A stretch of 45,130 nucleotides of DNA from the NCBI GenBank assembly GCA_016109435.1, contig JAEILR010000015.1, positions 1 to 45,130 on the forward strand, written 5' to 3'. Below, one piece after another: positions 7,140 to 19,428 of the stretch. The position numbers were made by a program, and so were the translations under genes. Every line of letters begins with the position of its first letter. Within the stretch, counting starts at the first letter, position 1. The DNA comes from Methanomassiliicoccus sp. (GTDB taxonomy: Archaea > Thermoplasmatota > Thermoplasmata > Methanomassiliicoccales > Methanomassiliicoccaceae). Below the pieces are notes generated by a model, which ran no database searches, was not told the origin of the DNA, and was given only the letters and a program-made list of their open reading frames with translations.

Positions 7140-7868
7140 GTGAACGACCCGGACGGCGCCCTCGCCGCCCTCATGGAAGAGCTGAGGAGCAGGGAGGACC
7201 CCGCCGCCCGCGCGGGGATGGCCCGCTACGGCATCGGCACGGGGACCGCCCTGGGCGGCACGTCCATACCTGTGCTCAGGGCCATGGCCAAGCGGGCCGG
7301 TAAGGACCACGCCCTGGCCGGGGCGCTGTGGGCCACCGGGGTGCATGAGGCCCGGCTGCTCGCCACCATGGTGGACGACCCGAAACAGGTGACCGAGGCC
7401 CAGATGGAAGCGTGGGCCGGTGACTTCCATTCCTGGGACATCTGCGACCAGTGCTGCTCCAACCTCTTCGCGGCGACCCCCTTCGCCTGGCCCAAGGCGG
7501 AGGAGTGGGCATGCCGGGAGGAGGAGTTCGTCAAGCGCGCCGGCTTCGCCCTCATGGCCGTACTGGCGGTGCATGACAAGAAGGCCGGGAACGAGCGGTT
7601 CATCGCGCTCCTCCCGCTGATCGAGGAGGCGTCGGACGATGACCGCAACTTCGTGCGCAAGGCCGTCAACTGGGCCCTGCGGCAGATCGGGAAGCGAAAC
7701 CTCGAGCTGAACCGGGCGGCCATCGAGCGCGGGGAGAGCATCGGCGGCAGGGGTGGCAGGGCGGCGAAGTGGATCGCCGCCGACGCCCTTAGGGAGCTGC
7801 GGAGCGAGGCGGTGCAGGCCCGCCTGCGGTCTAAGCAGGGGAAAACGAAGGCTGGCCTGCCGCACTGA
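7140..7868 (+). CDS. DNA alkylation repair protein, AlkD-like (HEAT-like repeats)
   Basis: The 242-residue protein has the DNA alkylation repair family profile: all-helical HEAT-like repeats, YGIGTGTALGGTSIPVLRAMAK near the N-terminus, ARLLATMVDDP and WAGDFHSWDICDQCC in the middle, and NFVRKAVNWALRQIGKRN near residue 180. AlkC/AlkD enzymes excise N3- and N7-alkylated purines without base flipping. I have not verified every AlkD catalytic residue, and some archaeal relatives may only bind DNA. It starts at GTG 7140 right after GGAGGGGG (close spacing), divergent from the metallophosphoesterase gene. Confidence 0.88.
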   Translation: MNDPDGALAALMEELRSREDPAARAGMARYGIGTGTALGGTSIPVLRAMAKRAGKDHALAGALWATGVHEARLLATMVDDPKQVTEAQMEAWAGDFHSWDICDQCCSNLFAATPFAWPKAEEWACREEEFVKRAGFALMAVLAVHDKKAGNERFIALLPLIEEASDDDRNFVRKAVNWALRQIGKRNLELNRAAIERGESIGGRGGRAAKWIAADALRELRSEAVQARLRSKQGKTKAGLPH

Positions 7869-7873
7869 GCAAG

Positions 7874-7885
7874 CTTTAAATAATT
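7874..7885 (+). promoter_or_regulatory. TATA box of the tRNA-Lys gene
   Basis: ctttaaataatt is centred about 50 bases before the tRNA 5' end at 7929. Transcription would start about 24 bases upstream of the mature end, leaving a short leader for RNase P. Confidence 0.6.
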
Positions 7886-7950
7886 AGAGTCTTTACATGG
7901 GGTTCTGCAATGCGTATTAGCTTGCAATGGGCCCGTAGCTCAGCTAGGTT

Positions 7951-7986
7951 GGACGGTGGGGAGCAACCTCATCGCCGTCCCTAGAA
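7951..7986 (+). other. D-loop intron of tRNA-Lys (36 bases)
   Basis: Exon CTAGG (7944-7948) pairs with intron CCTAG (7980-7984) as central helix. The 5' bulge is T7949 T7950 G7951 and the 3' bulge is A7985-A7987. The intron's own helix starts GACGG (7952-7956)/CCGTC (7975-7979). Cleavage after the second base of each bulge gives the D-arm GCTCAGCTAGGTTAGAGC, a usual archaeal form. The central helix is five pairs rather than four. Confidence 0.88.
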
Positions 7987-8025
7987 AGAGCATCTGGCTT
8001 TTAACCAGGTGGTCCGGGGTTCGAA

Positions 8026-8056
8026 AGGCGCGCGGCCTTCCCGTGCGCTCCGAAAA
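8026..8056 (+). other. T-loop intron of tRNA-Lys at position 59/60 (31 bases)
   Basis: A textbook bulge-helix-bulge. The outer helix is the T stem. The central four-pair helix is TTCG (8020-8023) with CGAA (8051-8054). The 5' bulge is AAA (8024-8026) and the 3' bulge is AAT (8055-8057). The inner stem is GCGCGCGG (8028-8035) with CCGTGCGC (8041-8048). Cleavage after the second base of each bulge restores the loop TTCGAAT. Confidence 0.92.
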
Positions 8057-8106
8057 TCCCCGCGGGCCCGCCCTGGGACCAAGGAGTGGAACGATGGAAG
8101 GCGGAA

Positions 8107-8179
8107 CGTTCAGTAACCCAGAGAGGCGGTCTTTTATTTCTATGATTCTTAGAACAAAACCATTTCAGCGTTCAGTAAC
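8107..8179 (+). repeat. 11-bp direct repeat flanking the rpoH promoter
   Basis: cgttcagtaac occurs at 8107-8117 and 8169-8179, 62 bases apart. The TATA-like cttttattt (8131-8139) lies between the copies and the second copy falls in the rpoH leader. It could be a regulator site or a chance duplication. Confidence 0.5.
8131..8139 (+). promoter_or_regulatory. Probable TATA box of the RNA polymerase operon
   Basis: cttttattt is the best TATA-like element between the tRNA and rpoH. It would place the transcription start near 8160, inside or just before the second copy of the 11-bp direct repeat. Confidence 0.4.
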
Positions 8180-8195
8180 GGGCGAGGTGAACTAG

Positions 8196-8468
8196 GTGGT
8201 AGAGTCGGACTTACACGTTTTAGAGCACGATCTCGTGCCAGAGCATTCCCTGCTCTCGGAGCAGGAGGCCGAGAAGGTCTTGGCCAATTTGAGGATAACC
8301 AGGGATCAGCTCCCCAAGATCAGGAGGGACGATGCCTGCATCCGGTTGCTGGAGAAGATCGAGGGCCCCATCGCCCCCGGCAGGATCATCCAGATACGGA
8401 GGAGCAGCGACACTGCCGAGGAGTTCATAATCTACCGGCTTGTGATCAGCAAGGAACACAAGGGGTGA
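8196..8468 (+). CDS. rpoH: DNA-directed RNA polymerase subunit H (Rpo5)
   Basis: The 90-residue protein is the archaeal homologue of the C-terminal domain of eukaryotic Rpb5, part of the lower jaw of RNA polymerase. Family features: HDLVPEHSLLSEQEAEKVL, ITRDQLPKI and DPV-like DDACIRLL, then GRIIQIRRSSDTAEEFIIYRLV. It starts at GTG 8196, preceded at good spacing by GAGGTGA (8185-8191). It is the first gene of the operon rpoH-rpoB-rpoA1-rpoA2-rpl30e-nusA, the usual archaeal order, and is followed after 7 bases by rpoB. Confidence 0.95.
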   Translation: MVESDLHVLEHDLVPEHSLLSEQEAEKVLANLRITRDQLPKIRRDDACIRLLEKIEGPIAPGRIIQIRRSSDTAEEFIIYRLVISKEHKG

Positions 8469-8475
8469 GAACGAA

Positions 8476-11400
8476 TTGCGTGACCTTATAGAACTATATT
8501 TCAAGGACCGGTCCATCGTCAACCATCATATCTCCAGCTTCAACGACTTCCTGTCCACGATGGACAACCCCAACAGCAGGATGCAGAAGATCGTGGACAG
8601 CCTCAGGGTGTCCGCGGACGACGCCAGCAGAGGGGTCATCAAGCTGGAAGAGGACCGCACCGACGGACGCAAGGTCGAGATCCGGGTCGGGAGGAGAAGG
8701 GACGAGAAGACCGGGAACATCGATCCCCAGTACAGCCGGCCGACCATCCGGATCCTTAACCCGGTGGTGCGGGAGGCGAACGGAGCTACTCACAAGCTCA
8801 CTCCCATGGAGGCCAGGCTGCGTAACCTCAACTACCTGGCGCCCATCGAGCTGGAGTTCACCATCATCGAGGACGGCATCGAGAAGGAGCCGGAGAAGGT
8901 GCACATCGGGGACCTTCCCATCATGCTCCGCTCCAAGCGCTGCAACTTATACAAGGAGACGATGGAGGAGGAGCGGGAGCTCACCGAGAGCGAGTACCGC
9001 GACAAGCTCATCGAGTACAGCGAGGACCCCGCCGACCCCGGCGGGTACTTCATCATCGGCGGCACCGAGAGGGTGCTGATCTCGCTGGAGGACCTCGCCC
9101 CCAACCGGGTCATGGTCGAGTACAACGAGCGCTACGGCACCCAGCTCGAGGTGGCCAAGGTGTTCTCCCAGAAGGAGGGTTACCGCGCCCTGACCCTGGT
9201 GGAGAAGAAGAAGGACGGGATCCTCATGGTCACCGTCCCGGCCGCCTCCGGGCAGATCCCCCTGGTCATCCTGATGAAGGCCCTGGGGATGGAGAACGAC
9301 AAGGAGATCTACGACGCCATCGTGAGCGTCCCCGACATGGCCAACATCGTGTACGCCAACATCGAGGAGTGCCACGATAAGAAGCTGTATCCTCCAAACG
9401 GCGTGTTCACCACCGAGGACGCCCTAAACTTCCTGGAGCGCAAGTTCGCCACCGGGCAGGCCAGGGAATACCGGGAGAAGAAGGTCGAATCGATCATCGA
9501 CCGCTCCCTGCTTCCCCACCTTGGGGACACCAAGGAGGACCGCATCAAGAAGGCCTACTTCCTGGGCAGGATCGCCCGCTCGGTGCTGGAGCTCAGCATC
9601 GGGATGAGGAAGGAGGACGACAAGGACCACTACGCCAACAAGAGGCTGAAGCTCTCCGGGGACCTCATGGAGGACCTCTTCCGGGTCGCCTTCACCAACC
9701 TGATGAAGGACCTGAAATACCAGCTGGAGCGGTCCTTCGCCCGCAAGAAGGACCTGCGGATCAGCTCGGCCATCCGGCCGGACCTGCTGACCCACCGCCT
9801 GCTCCACGCCCTGGCCACCGGTAACTGGGTCGGCGGACGAGCCGGCGTGTCCCAGCTGCTGGACCGCACTTCGAATATGAGCACACTGTCCCACCTGCGG
9901 AGGGTCACATCCTCGCTCACTCGGTCCCAGCCTCACTTCGAGGCCCGTGACCTGCACCCCACCCAATGGGGACGGTTGTGTCCCAACGAGACCCCTGAAG
10001 GTCAGAACTGCGGGCTGGTCAAGAACGCCGCGCTGATCATCGACGTGTCTGAAGGGTTCCGCGAGGATGACGTGAAGTGGCTGCTCCGCGACCGCGGCGT
10101 GGTCGAGGTGAAGGCCGGCGAGGCCGTCATCGGAGCGAAGGTGTACGTCAACGGCGACCTCGTAGGGTACATCGAGAACCCCCGGGTCCTGGTGTCGGAG
10201 GTCCGCGCCGGGCGCCGCCAGGGTCTGCTGTCCAACGAGATCAACATCCGCTTCGATGAGGAGATGGACGAGGTCATCATCAACTGCGACGAGGGCCGCC
10301 TCAGGCGGCCGCTGCTGGTCGTCCAGGAAGGACGCACCGTCCTCACCCGCAAGCACCTCGAGGACATCCGCGAGGGCAAGATAAAGTGGGCCGACCTGCT
10401 CCGCGAGGGCATCATGGAATGGATCGATGCCGAGGAGGAGGAGGACTCCCTCGTCGCCGTCGAGCCGTTCGATCCGCCAGAGCGGTGCTCCAACTGCGGT
10501 CGGGCGCTGTCGCCCACCGACGTGGACTGGATGAACCCGGGCACCGAGAGCCGGGACGCAGTGGTCAGGTGCAAGCACTGCGGCGGGGACATGAAGGCCC
10601 CCCTGCTGATCACCACCGAGAACACCCACATGGAGGTGGACCCCATGGTCATCCTGGGCGTCGCCGCCGGCGTGGTTCCGTACCCCGAGCACGACTCGTC
10701 CCCCCGTGTCACCATGGGATCGGGCATGGCCAAGCAGTCGCTGGGCCTCAGCTGCACCAACTACCGCAAGCGTCCCGACACCCGGGGCCACATCCTGCAC
10801 TACCCGCAGAAGCCGATGGTGCAGACCAAGCCCATGGACTTCGTGGCGTTCAACGACCGCCCGGCGGGGCAGAACTTCGTGGTGGCGGTAATCTCCTTCC
10901 ACGGCTACAACATGGAGGACGCGCTCATCCTGAACCGCGCCTCCATCGAGAGGGGCCTGGGCCGCTCGTCGTTCCTGAGGACCTACCGGGCCGAGGAACG
11001 CCGCTACCCTGGAGGGCAGGAGGACCACTTCGAGATCCCGTCCCCCGACGTCCGGGGAGCGCGTACCGACATGTCCTACGCCAACCTGGGCGAGGACGGC
11101 CTGATATCGCCGGAGACCCTGGTCACCGGCGGCGACGTGCTGGTAGGGAAGACCTCCCCGCCGAGGTTCCTGGAAGAGGAGACCGACTTCCTCACCCCCC
11201 AGAAGAGGAGGGAGACCTCCATCACCATCCGCCCGGGAGAGAGCGGCTGGATCGACTCGGTCATGCTCACCGAGTCGGAGAACGGTTCCCGCCTGGTCAA
11301 GGTCAAGGTGAGGGACGAGCGCGTGCCGGAACTGGGCGACAAGTTCGCCTCCCGGCACGGACAGAAGGGGGTCATCGGCCTCATCGTGCCGCAGGAGGAC

Positions 11401-12071
11401 ATGCCGTTCACCTGCGACGGCGTGACGCCGGACCTGGTCATCAACCCGCACGCCATCCCTTCGCGTATGACCGTCGCCCACGTCCTGGAGATGATTGGCG
11501 GCAAGGTCGGAGCGATGGAGGCGAGGTCCATCGACGGCACCTCGTTCTCCGGCGAGAAGGAGCAGGCCCTGCGCGAGGCGCTGGGCCGGGCCGGGTTCAA
11601 CACCACCGGTAAGGAGGTCATGTACGACGGCCAGACCGGGAAGAAGATCGAGGCCGAGATCTTCACCGGGGTGATTTACTACCAGAAGCTGCACCATATG
11701 GTGTCGGGGAAGATGCACGTGCGTTCCCGCGGCCCGGTGCAGATCCTTACAAGGCAGCCGACCGAGGGCCGTTCCCGGCAGGGCGGTCTCCGGTTCGGTG
11801 AGATGGAGAGGGACTGCCTCATCGGGCACGGGGCGGCCATGGTCATCAAGGACCGGTTGCTGGACGAATCGGACGGCACCTTCCTCTACGTGTGCGGCAA
11901 CCCCGACTGCGGTCACATCGCCATGATGGACCGCCGCGGGGCCATTCGCTGCCCGGTATGCGGAAACAACACCAACGTGCACCTCGTGCAGACCAGCTAC
12001 GCGTTCAAGCTGCTGCTCGACGAGCTGCTGTCACTTGGGGTCGTTATGCGCCTTCAGCTGGAGGACCTAAG

Positions 12072-12075
<4 letters not shown>
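8476..12075 (+). CDS. rpoB: DNA-directed RNA polymerase subunit B (unsplit Rpo2)
   Basis: The 1199-residue subunit is the second-largest catalytic subunit. It is a single polypeptide, unlike methanogens that carry separate B'' and B' genes, which supports a thermoplasmatal origin. It starts at TTG 8476, with GGGGTGAG overlapping the rpoH stop as ribosome binding site. Landmarks: RPTIRILNPVVREA near the N-terminus, ETPEGQNCGLVKN, a CxxC...CxxC zinc site beginning near residue 671, NMEDALILNRASIERGLG, GDKFASRHGQKGVIG in the active centre, GLRFGEMERDCLIGHGAA, and a C-terminal zinc ribbon starting near residue 1140. Its TGA overlaps the ATG of rpoA1. Confidence 0.97.
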
Positions 12076-16608
<4,533 letters not shown>

Positions 16609-16612
16609 TCCT

Positions 16613-17041
16613 ATGCCAGCTGAGATAACATTCACCGAGGACACCCTGAGGTACATCAACCTCTTCGAGGCGGTTACCAAGACCAGGGTGAAAGACTGCA
16701 TGGAGACCGAGGACAAGCTCGTGTTCGTCGTGGAGCCAGGCCAGGCCAACAGGGCCGTGGGCAAGGCCGGGGAGAACGTGATCCGCCTCAAGAACCAGAC
16801 CGGAAAGAACATCCAGGTCATCGAATATTCCGATGAGCCGGAGAAGTTCATCCGGAACGTGTTCTACAACTACAACGTGCAGAACGTGGTGATCGAGAAC
16901 CGGGGCACCGTCGTTCACGCGACGGTGACCGTGGACCCCAAGGTCAAGGGGCGCGCTATCGGCAAGAACGGGCGCAACCTCAAGATCGCAAGGGACATCG
17001 TGAACCGTCACCACAACGTACAGAGCATCAGCGTGGCCTGA
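16613..17041 (+). CDS. nusA: NusA-like transcription/RNA-binding protein (two KH domains)
   Basis: The 142-residue protein is the short archaeal NusA form, consisting of two KH domains without the S1 and acidic parts of bacterial NusA. Each KH domain has its GxxG loop: GKAGEN near residue 51 and GKNGRN near residue 121. It ends the RNA polymerase operon. In many archaea rps12, rps7 and EF-2 follow, but here the gene runs head-on into a minus-strand radical SAM gene, the two overlapping by 14 bases at their 3' ends. Confidence 0.95.
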   Translation: MPAEITFTEDTLRYINLFEAVTKTRVKDCMETEDKLVFVVEPGQANRAVGKAGENVIRLKNQTGKNIQVIEYSDEPEKFIRNVFYNYNVQNVVIENRGTVVHATVTVDPKVKGRAIGKNGRNLKIARDIVNRHHNVQSISVA

Positions 17042-18089
17042 GCGGTTCCCGCTCCACTTCCAGCCGGTCGGCGGTGGGGTACTCCTCCACCAGGAAGGAC
17101 TCGTAGGGAAGCTCGGAGATGATCTCTTCGAGCACCCACGGGGCCACCTCAACCCTTTTCTTTTCCTCATCCTTTCTGAACAGCTCCGCGGGCACGCCCA
17201 TCTCTCGAAGTACGGCCATGATCTCGTCCGCCGGGCCTTCGACCACTCCTTTGAGCAGGGTCCCCTCCTCGGTGATGATGTCCGACGGGAGAGCGGTCCG
17301 GGCGGCCCGGCGCTTGATCCTTTCCCGCAGCTGCACCGAGTCCTTGAAGCTCGACGAGCAATAGTGAACGGGGACGCCCTTCGCCGACGACACCACGGCC
17401 ATGGCCGTCTCCTCGCTCCCCCGCACCGCGCTGGAGATCTCATCCTTCACGCCCAGGCCGCGCTGCTCCAGCCGCTCCCAGTTGCCCTCGGAGAACTCCA
17501 GTTCATTGAGGTTGATGAAGTCCAGGCCGGTCTCCCCGGCGTAGGCGACGAGCGCAAGCAACCGCTCCTCCTCTCCCGGAAGGGCGGGAACCTCGAGACC
17601 GATCCTCATCCCGGAGCCGCTCTTGAACGAGGCCAGCGCGGTCCCGTGCATCGAGGTCCACATCTCCGCGGAGGGATGCACCCGGAGCTCGTCCAGTCCC
17701 GCCTCCTCCAGGGCGCGGTACACCTCCGGGTCGAGGGAGGAAGTATAGAGATGGATGTGGTGCTCCGGTCCGAACCTCTCCTTGAGCAGCTTGATGAGAT
17801 GCACGGTGCGGTCCAGGCAGGCCGCGGGGTCGCCTCCGGTGATGCCGGTCCCCCGCGCCCCGATCATCTTGGCCTCATCGATGATCTCCTCGTCGGAGGA
17901 CACCCTCCGCTCGTTGGCGAACAGCACGTCCTTCCCCCTCTTCTCCAGCGACAGGGGGCAGTAGAAGCAGCCGGTGGCGCACTTCCCGGACACCAACAGC
18001 ACCATCTTGGTGCCTCTCCGGCACAGCACGCATCCGCGGGGCAGGCGGCCGGTGTGCGCCGAGCCGGCTTCCATGGGTCGGACCTTCAT
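17028..18089 (-). CDS. Radical SAM protein, COG2108 (pyruvate formate-lyase-activating-enzyme related)
   Basis: The 353-residue protein carries a radical SAM CxxxCxxC cluster site, KCATGCFYCPL, at residues 37-44, which binds the [4Fe-4S] cluster that cleaves S-adenosylmethionine. GTGITGGDP near residue 80 matches the SAM-binding GGE-like motif. A CVLC pair just upstream (residues 20-23) may bind more metal. The layout fits archaeal COG2108; substrate unknown. The frame is open back to 18191, but those residues look non-coding. ATG 18089 has no Shine-Dalgarno and sits about 25 bases downstream of gtttaatagc (minus strand, 18111-18120), so the message is probably leaderless. Its 3' end overlaps nusA by 14 bases. 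Confidence 0.85.
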   Translation of the reverse strand: MKVRPMEAGSAHTGRLPRGCVLCRRGTKMVLLVSGKCATGCFYCPLSLEKRGKDVLFANERRVSSDEEIIDEAKMIGARGTGITGGDPAACLDRTVHLIKLLKERFGPEHHIHLYTSSLDPEVYRALEEAGLDELRVHPSAEMWTSMHGTALASFKSGSGMRIGLEVPALPGEEERLLALVAYAGETGLDFINLNELEFSEGNWERLEQRGLGVKDEISSAVRGSEETAMAVVSSAKGVPVHYCSSSFKDSVQLRERIKRRAARTALPSDIITEEGTLLKGVVEGPADEIMAVLREMGVPAELFRKDEEKKRVEVAPWVLEEIISELPYESFLVEEYPTADRLEVEREPLRPR

Positions 18090-18110
18090 CGTCCATCGGA
18101 GGAGGGGAGG

Positions 18111-18120
18111 GCTATTAAAC
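18111..18120 (-). promoter_or_regulatory. TATA box of the radical SAM gene
   Basis: The minus strand reads gtttaatagc, 22-31 bases before ATG 18089, the spacing expected for a leaderless archaeal message. Confidence 0.5.
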
Positions 18121-18170
18121 CTTGCTCCGGCCGGGCGGTACGATGCATCGGCTGTCGTGTGGTGACCAAC

Positions 18171-18181
18171 CGTTATATACC
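18171..18181 (+). promoter_or_regulatory. TATA box for the gene at 18212
   Basis: cgttatatacc is a strong archaeal TATA-like element about 35 bases before ATG 18212, giving a short leader that contains GGAGG at 18202-18206. Confidence 0.6.
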
Positions 18182-18211
18182 AGCGGCTCAAATTTTGTAC
18201 CGGAGGAAGTT

Positions 18212-18733
18212 ATGTCCATCAGAGTGGTCGAACCAGAGACAATCTTTTCCATGGAGGGGAACGACCGCTCCCTGAACGGAGCGGAACGTCCGATCGTCCG
18301 CCCGGCCAGAGAGATGATCATAGGTCCCGGGGACCTGCCCACCCGGTGGGCCGAACTGCCGTCGCGGGCATCGGAGCAGCCCCGGCTGGGCCAGAGGGAC
18401 TATGCCGCGGCGAAGTATGTCCTGATGGATGACCGGAAGGAGAAGGGGCAGATATCGTTCGAGACCATCGTGTACAAGGACCACAAGATGGCCGTCGACG
18501 TGCTGGTGGGCATGGTGAGCAAGATGGCCACCCTCAAACTGTCCCGCCTGGACCTGGGCGACGCGGGAGTGATGATCGAGGCGGAGGGCAAGGTCGGCCG
18601 CAAGATGAAGGCCGTGGCGTTCATCGAGCGCAACGTCTACGGGCTAATCATGCTGTCCGCCGACTCGGCCAGCAACATCTCCGACCCCTGGCTGATCAGC
18701 ATGGCCAGGATCATGGCCTCCCGGATGCGCTGA
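18212..18733 (+). CDS. Conserved-looking protein of unknown function
   Basis: The 173-residue protein starts at ATG 18212 behind GGAGG (18202-18206); the frame extends upstream to 18122 but crosses the TATA box. The N-terminal 60 residues are rich in charge and proline. The C-terminal 100 residues ([69 protein letters not shown]) look like a compact alpha/beta domain with a basic GRKMK turn. I recognise no family, signal peptide or membrane segment. It lies 47 bases upstream of pyrF, which has its own TATA-like element, so a shared operon is uncertain. Confidence 0.7.
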   Translation: MSIRVVEPETIFSMEGNDRSLNGAERPIVRPAREMIIGPGDLPTRWAELPSRASEQPRLGQRDYAAAKYVLMDDRKEKGQISFETIVYKDHKMAVDVLVGMVSKMATLKLSRLDLGDAGVMIEAEGKVGRKMKAVAFIERNVYGLIMLSADSASNISDPWLISMARIMASRMR

Positions 18734-18740
18734 ACATCTC

Positions 18741-18747
18741 TATTATA
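18741..18747 (+). promoter_or_regulatory. TATA box of pyrF
   Basis: tattata lies 34-40 bases before ATG 18781. An inverted repeat (GGGACGG 18749-18755, CCGTCCC 18761-18767) follows immediately, between TATA and start codon. Confidence 0.5.
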
Positions 18748-18780
18748 TGGGACGGCCTTCCCGTCCCCGGTGCACATCCT

Positions 18781-19428
18781 ATGAGGACGAGAACCCGCAT
18801 GGTCCTGGCCCTGGACGAGACCGATGAGAGCAGGGCGATGAAGGTGGCCGAGGACGTCCATGACCTGGTGGACGCCATCAAGATCAACTGGCCCCTGGTA
18901 CTGTCGACCTCCCCGGAAATGATCACCCGGCTGTCCCGCCTGGCCCCGGTGATCTGCGATTTTAAGGTCGCCGATATCCCTAACACCGACCGCCTGATTG
19001 TCGAACAGGTCCGGAAGAGAGGGGCGTCCGGGGTCATCGTGCACGCCTTCACCGGCGCGGACTCGCTGAAGGCGGCGGTGGACGCCGCGGAGGGAATGGA
19101 CGTGTTCGTGGTCACCGAGATGTCCCACCCCGGGGGGCAGGAGTTCACCGCCCCCCTGGCCGAGCGCTTCGCCCACATGGCCGTGGAGGCCGGCGCTGCC
19201 GGGGTCATCGCCCCGGCCACCCGCCCGGAGAGGATCGCCAAGGTCCGTTCCATCGTCGGGGACCTCCTCATCCTGTCGCCCGGCGTCGGCGCCCAGGGGG
19301 GCAGCGCCTCCGACGCAGTTTCCATGGGGGCGGACCACGTCATCGTGGGCCGCTCCATCTACGGCGCGCCGTCGCCGCGCGAGGCCGCTGAGCGGATCGT
19401 GGCCGATATCCGGTCGGTGAAGGGCTAG
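18781..19428 (+). CDS. pyrF: Orotidine 5'-phosphate decarboxylase
   Basis: The 215-residue protein catalyses the last step of UMP synthesis, decarboxylating OMP. The catalytic charged network is visible as D60-F-K62-V-A-D65 in [10 protein letters not shown], near the usual family position. The N-terminal LALDETD and C-terminal SPGVGAQGG...[13 protein letters not shown] supply the phosphate-binding loops. Length is normal for archaea. ATG 18781 has no clear Shine-Dalgarno. The gene ends with TAG and overlaps the converging glutamate synthase-like gene by 4 bases. Confidence 0.95.
   Translation: MRTRTRMVLALDETDESRAMKVAEDVHDLVDAIKINWPLVLSTSPEMITRLSRLAPVICDFKVADIPNTDRLIVEQVRKRGASGVIVHAFTGADSLKAAVDAAEGMDVFVVTEMSHPGGQEFTAPLAERFAHMAVEAGAAGVIAPATRPERIAKVRSIVGDLLILSPGVGAQGGSASDAVSMGADHVIVGRSIYGAPSPREAAERIVADIRSVKG

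Larger units (their letters stand above)
7929..8070 (+). tRNA. tRNA-Lys(UUU) with two non-canonical introns (D-loop and T-loop)
   Basis: Exons 7929-7950, 7987-8025 and 8057-8070 join to a 75-base tRNA. Acceptor stem GGGCCCG/CGGGCCC (7929-7935, 8063-8069) with discriminator G8070; D stem GCTC/GAGC (7938-7941, 7988-7991); anticodon stem TCTGG/CCAGG (7993-7997, 8005-8009) around loop CTTTTAA, anticodon TTT at 8000-8002; T stem CGGGG/CCCCG (8015-8019, 8058-8062) with spliced loop TTCGAAT. CCA is not encoded. The usual intron site after the anticodon is empty. The 36-base intron lies in the D-loop before position 21 and the 31-base intron at 59/60 in the T-loop. Each has two three-base bulges whose cleavage after the second base gives a standard tRNA. 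The rpoH operon starts about 125 bases downstream. Confidence 0.95.

Noticed and set aside
7949..7979. A bulge-helix-bulge of the reverse polarity inside the D-loop intron (bulges TTG and TCG around GACGG/CCGTC)
   Set aside because: Its strand order is opposite to the splicing motif and cutting there would not give a tRNA; the CTAGG/CCTAG arrangement with the AAA bulge has the right polarity and gives a normal D-arm.
7956..8195. An open frame running across the tRNA-Lys gene into the rpoH leader
   Set aside because: It covers tRNA exons, introns and the promoter of rpoH; codon pattern is not protein-like and no start site is supported.
19426..19428. TAG stop of pyrF (and those at 1588, 2536, 5074, 40795 and 43508) as further pyrrolysine codons
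   Set aside because: These proteins end at normal family length where a family is known, or the read-through adds only a short tail with no domain character. TAG is treated as stop there.
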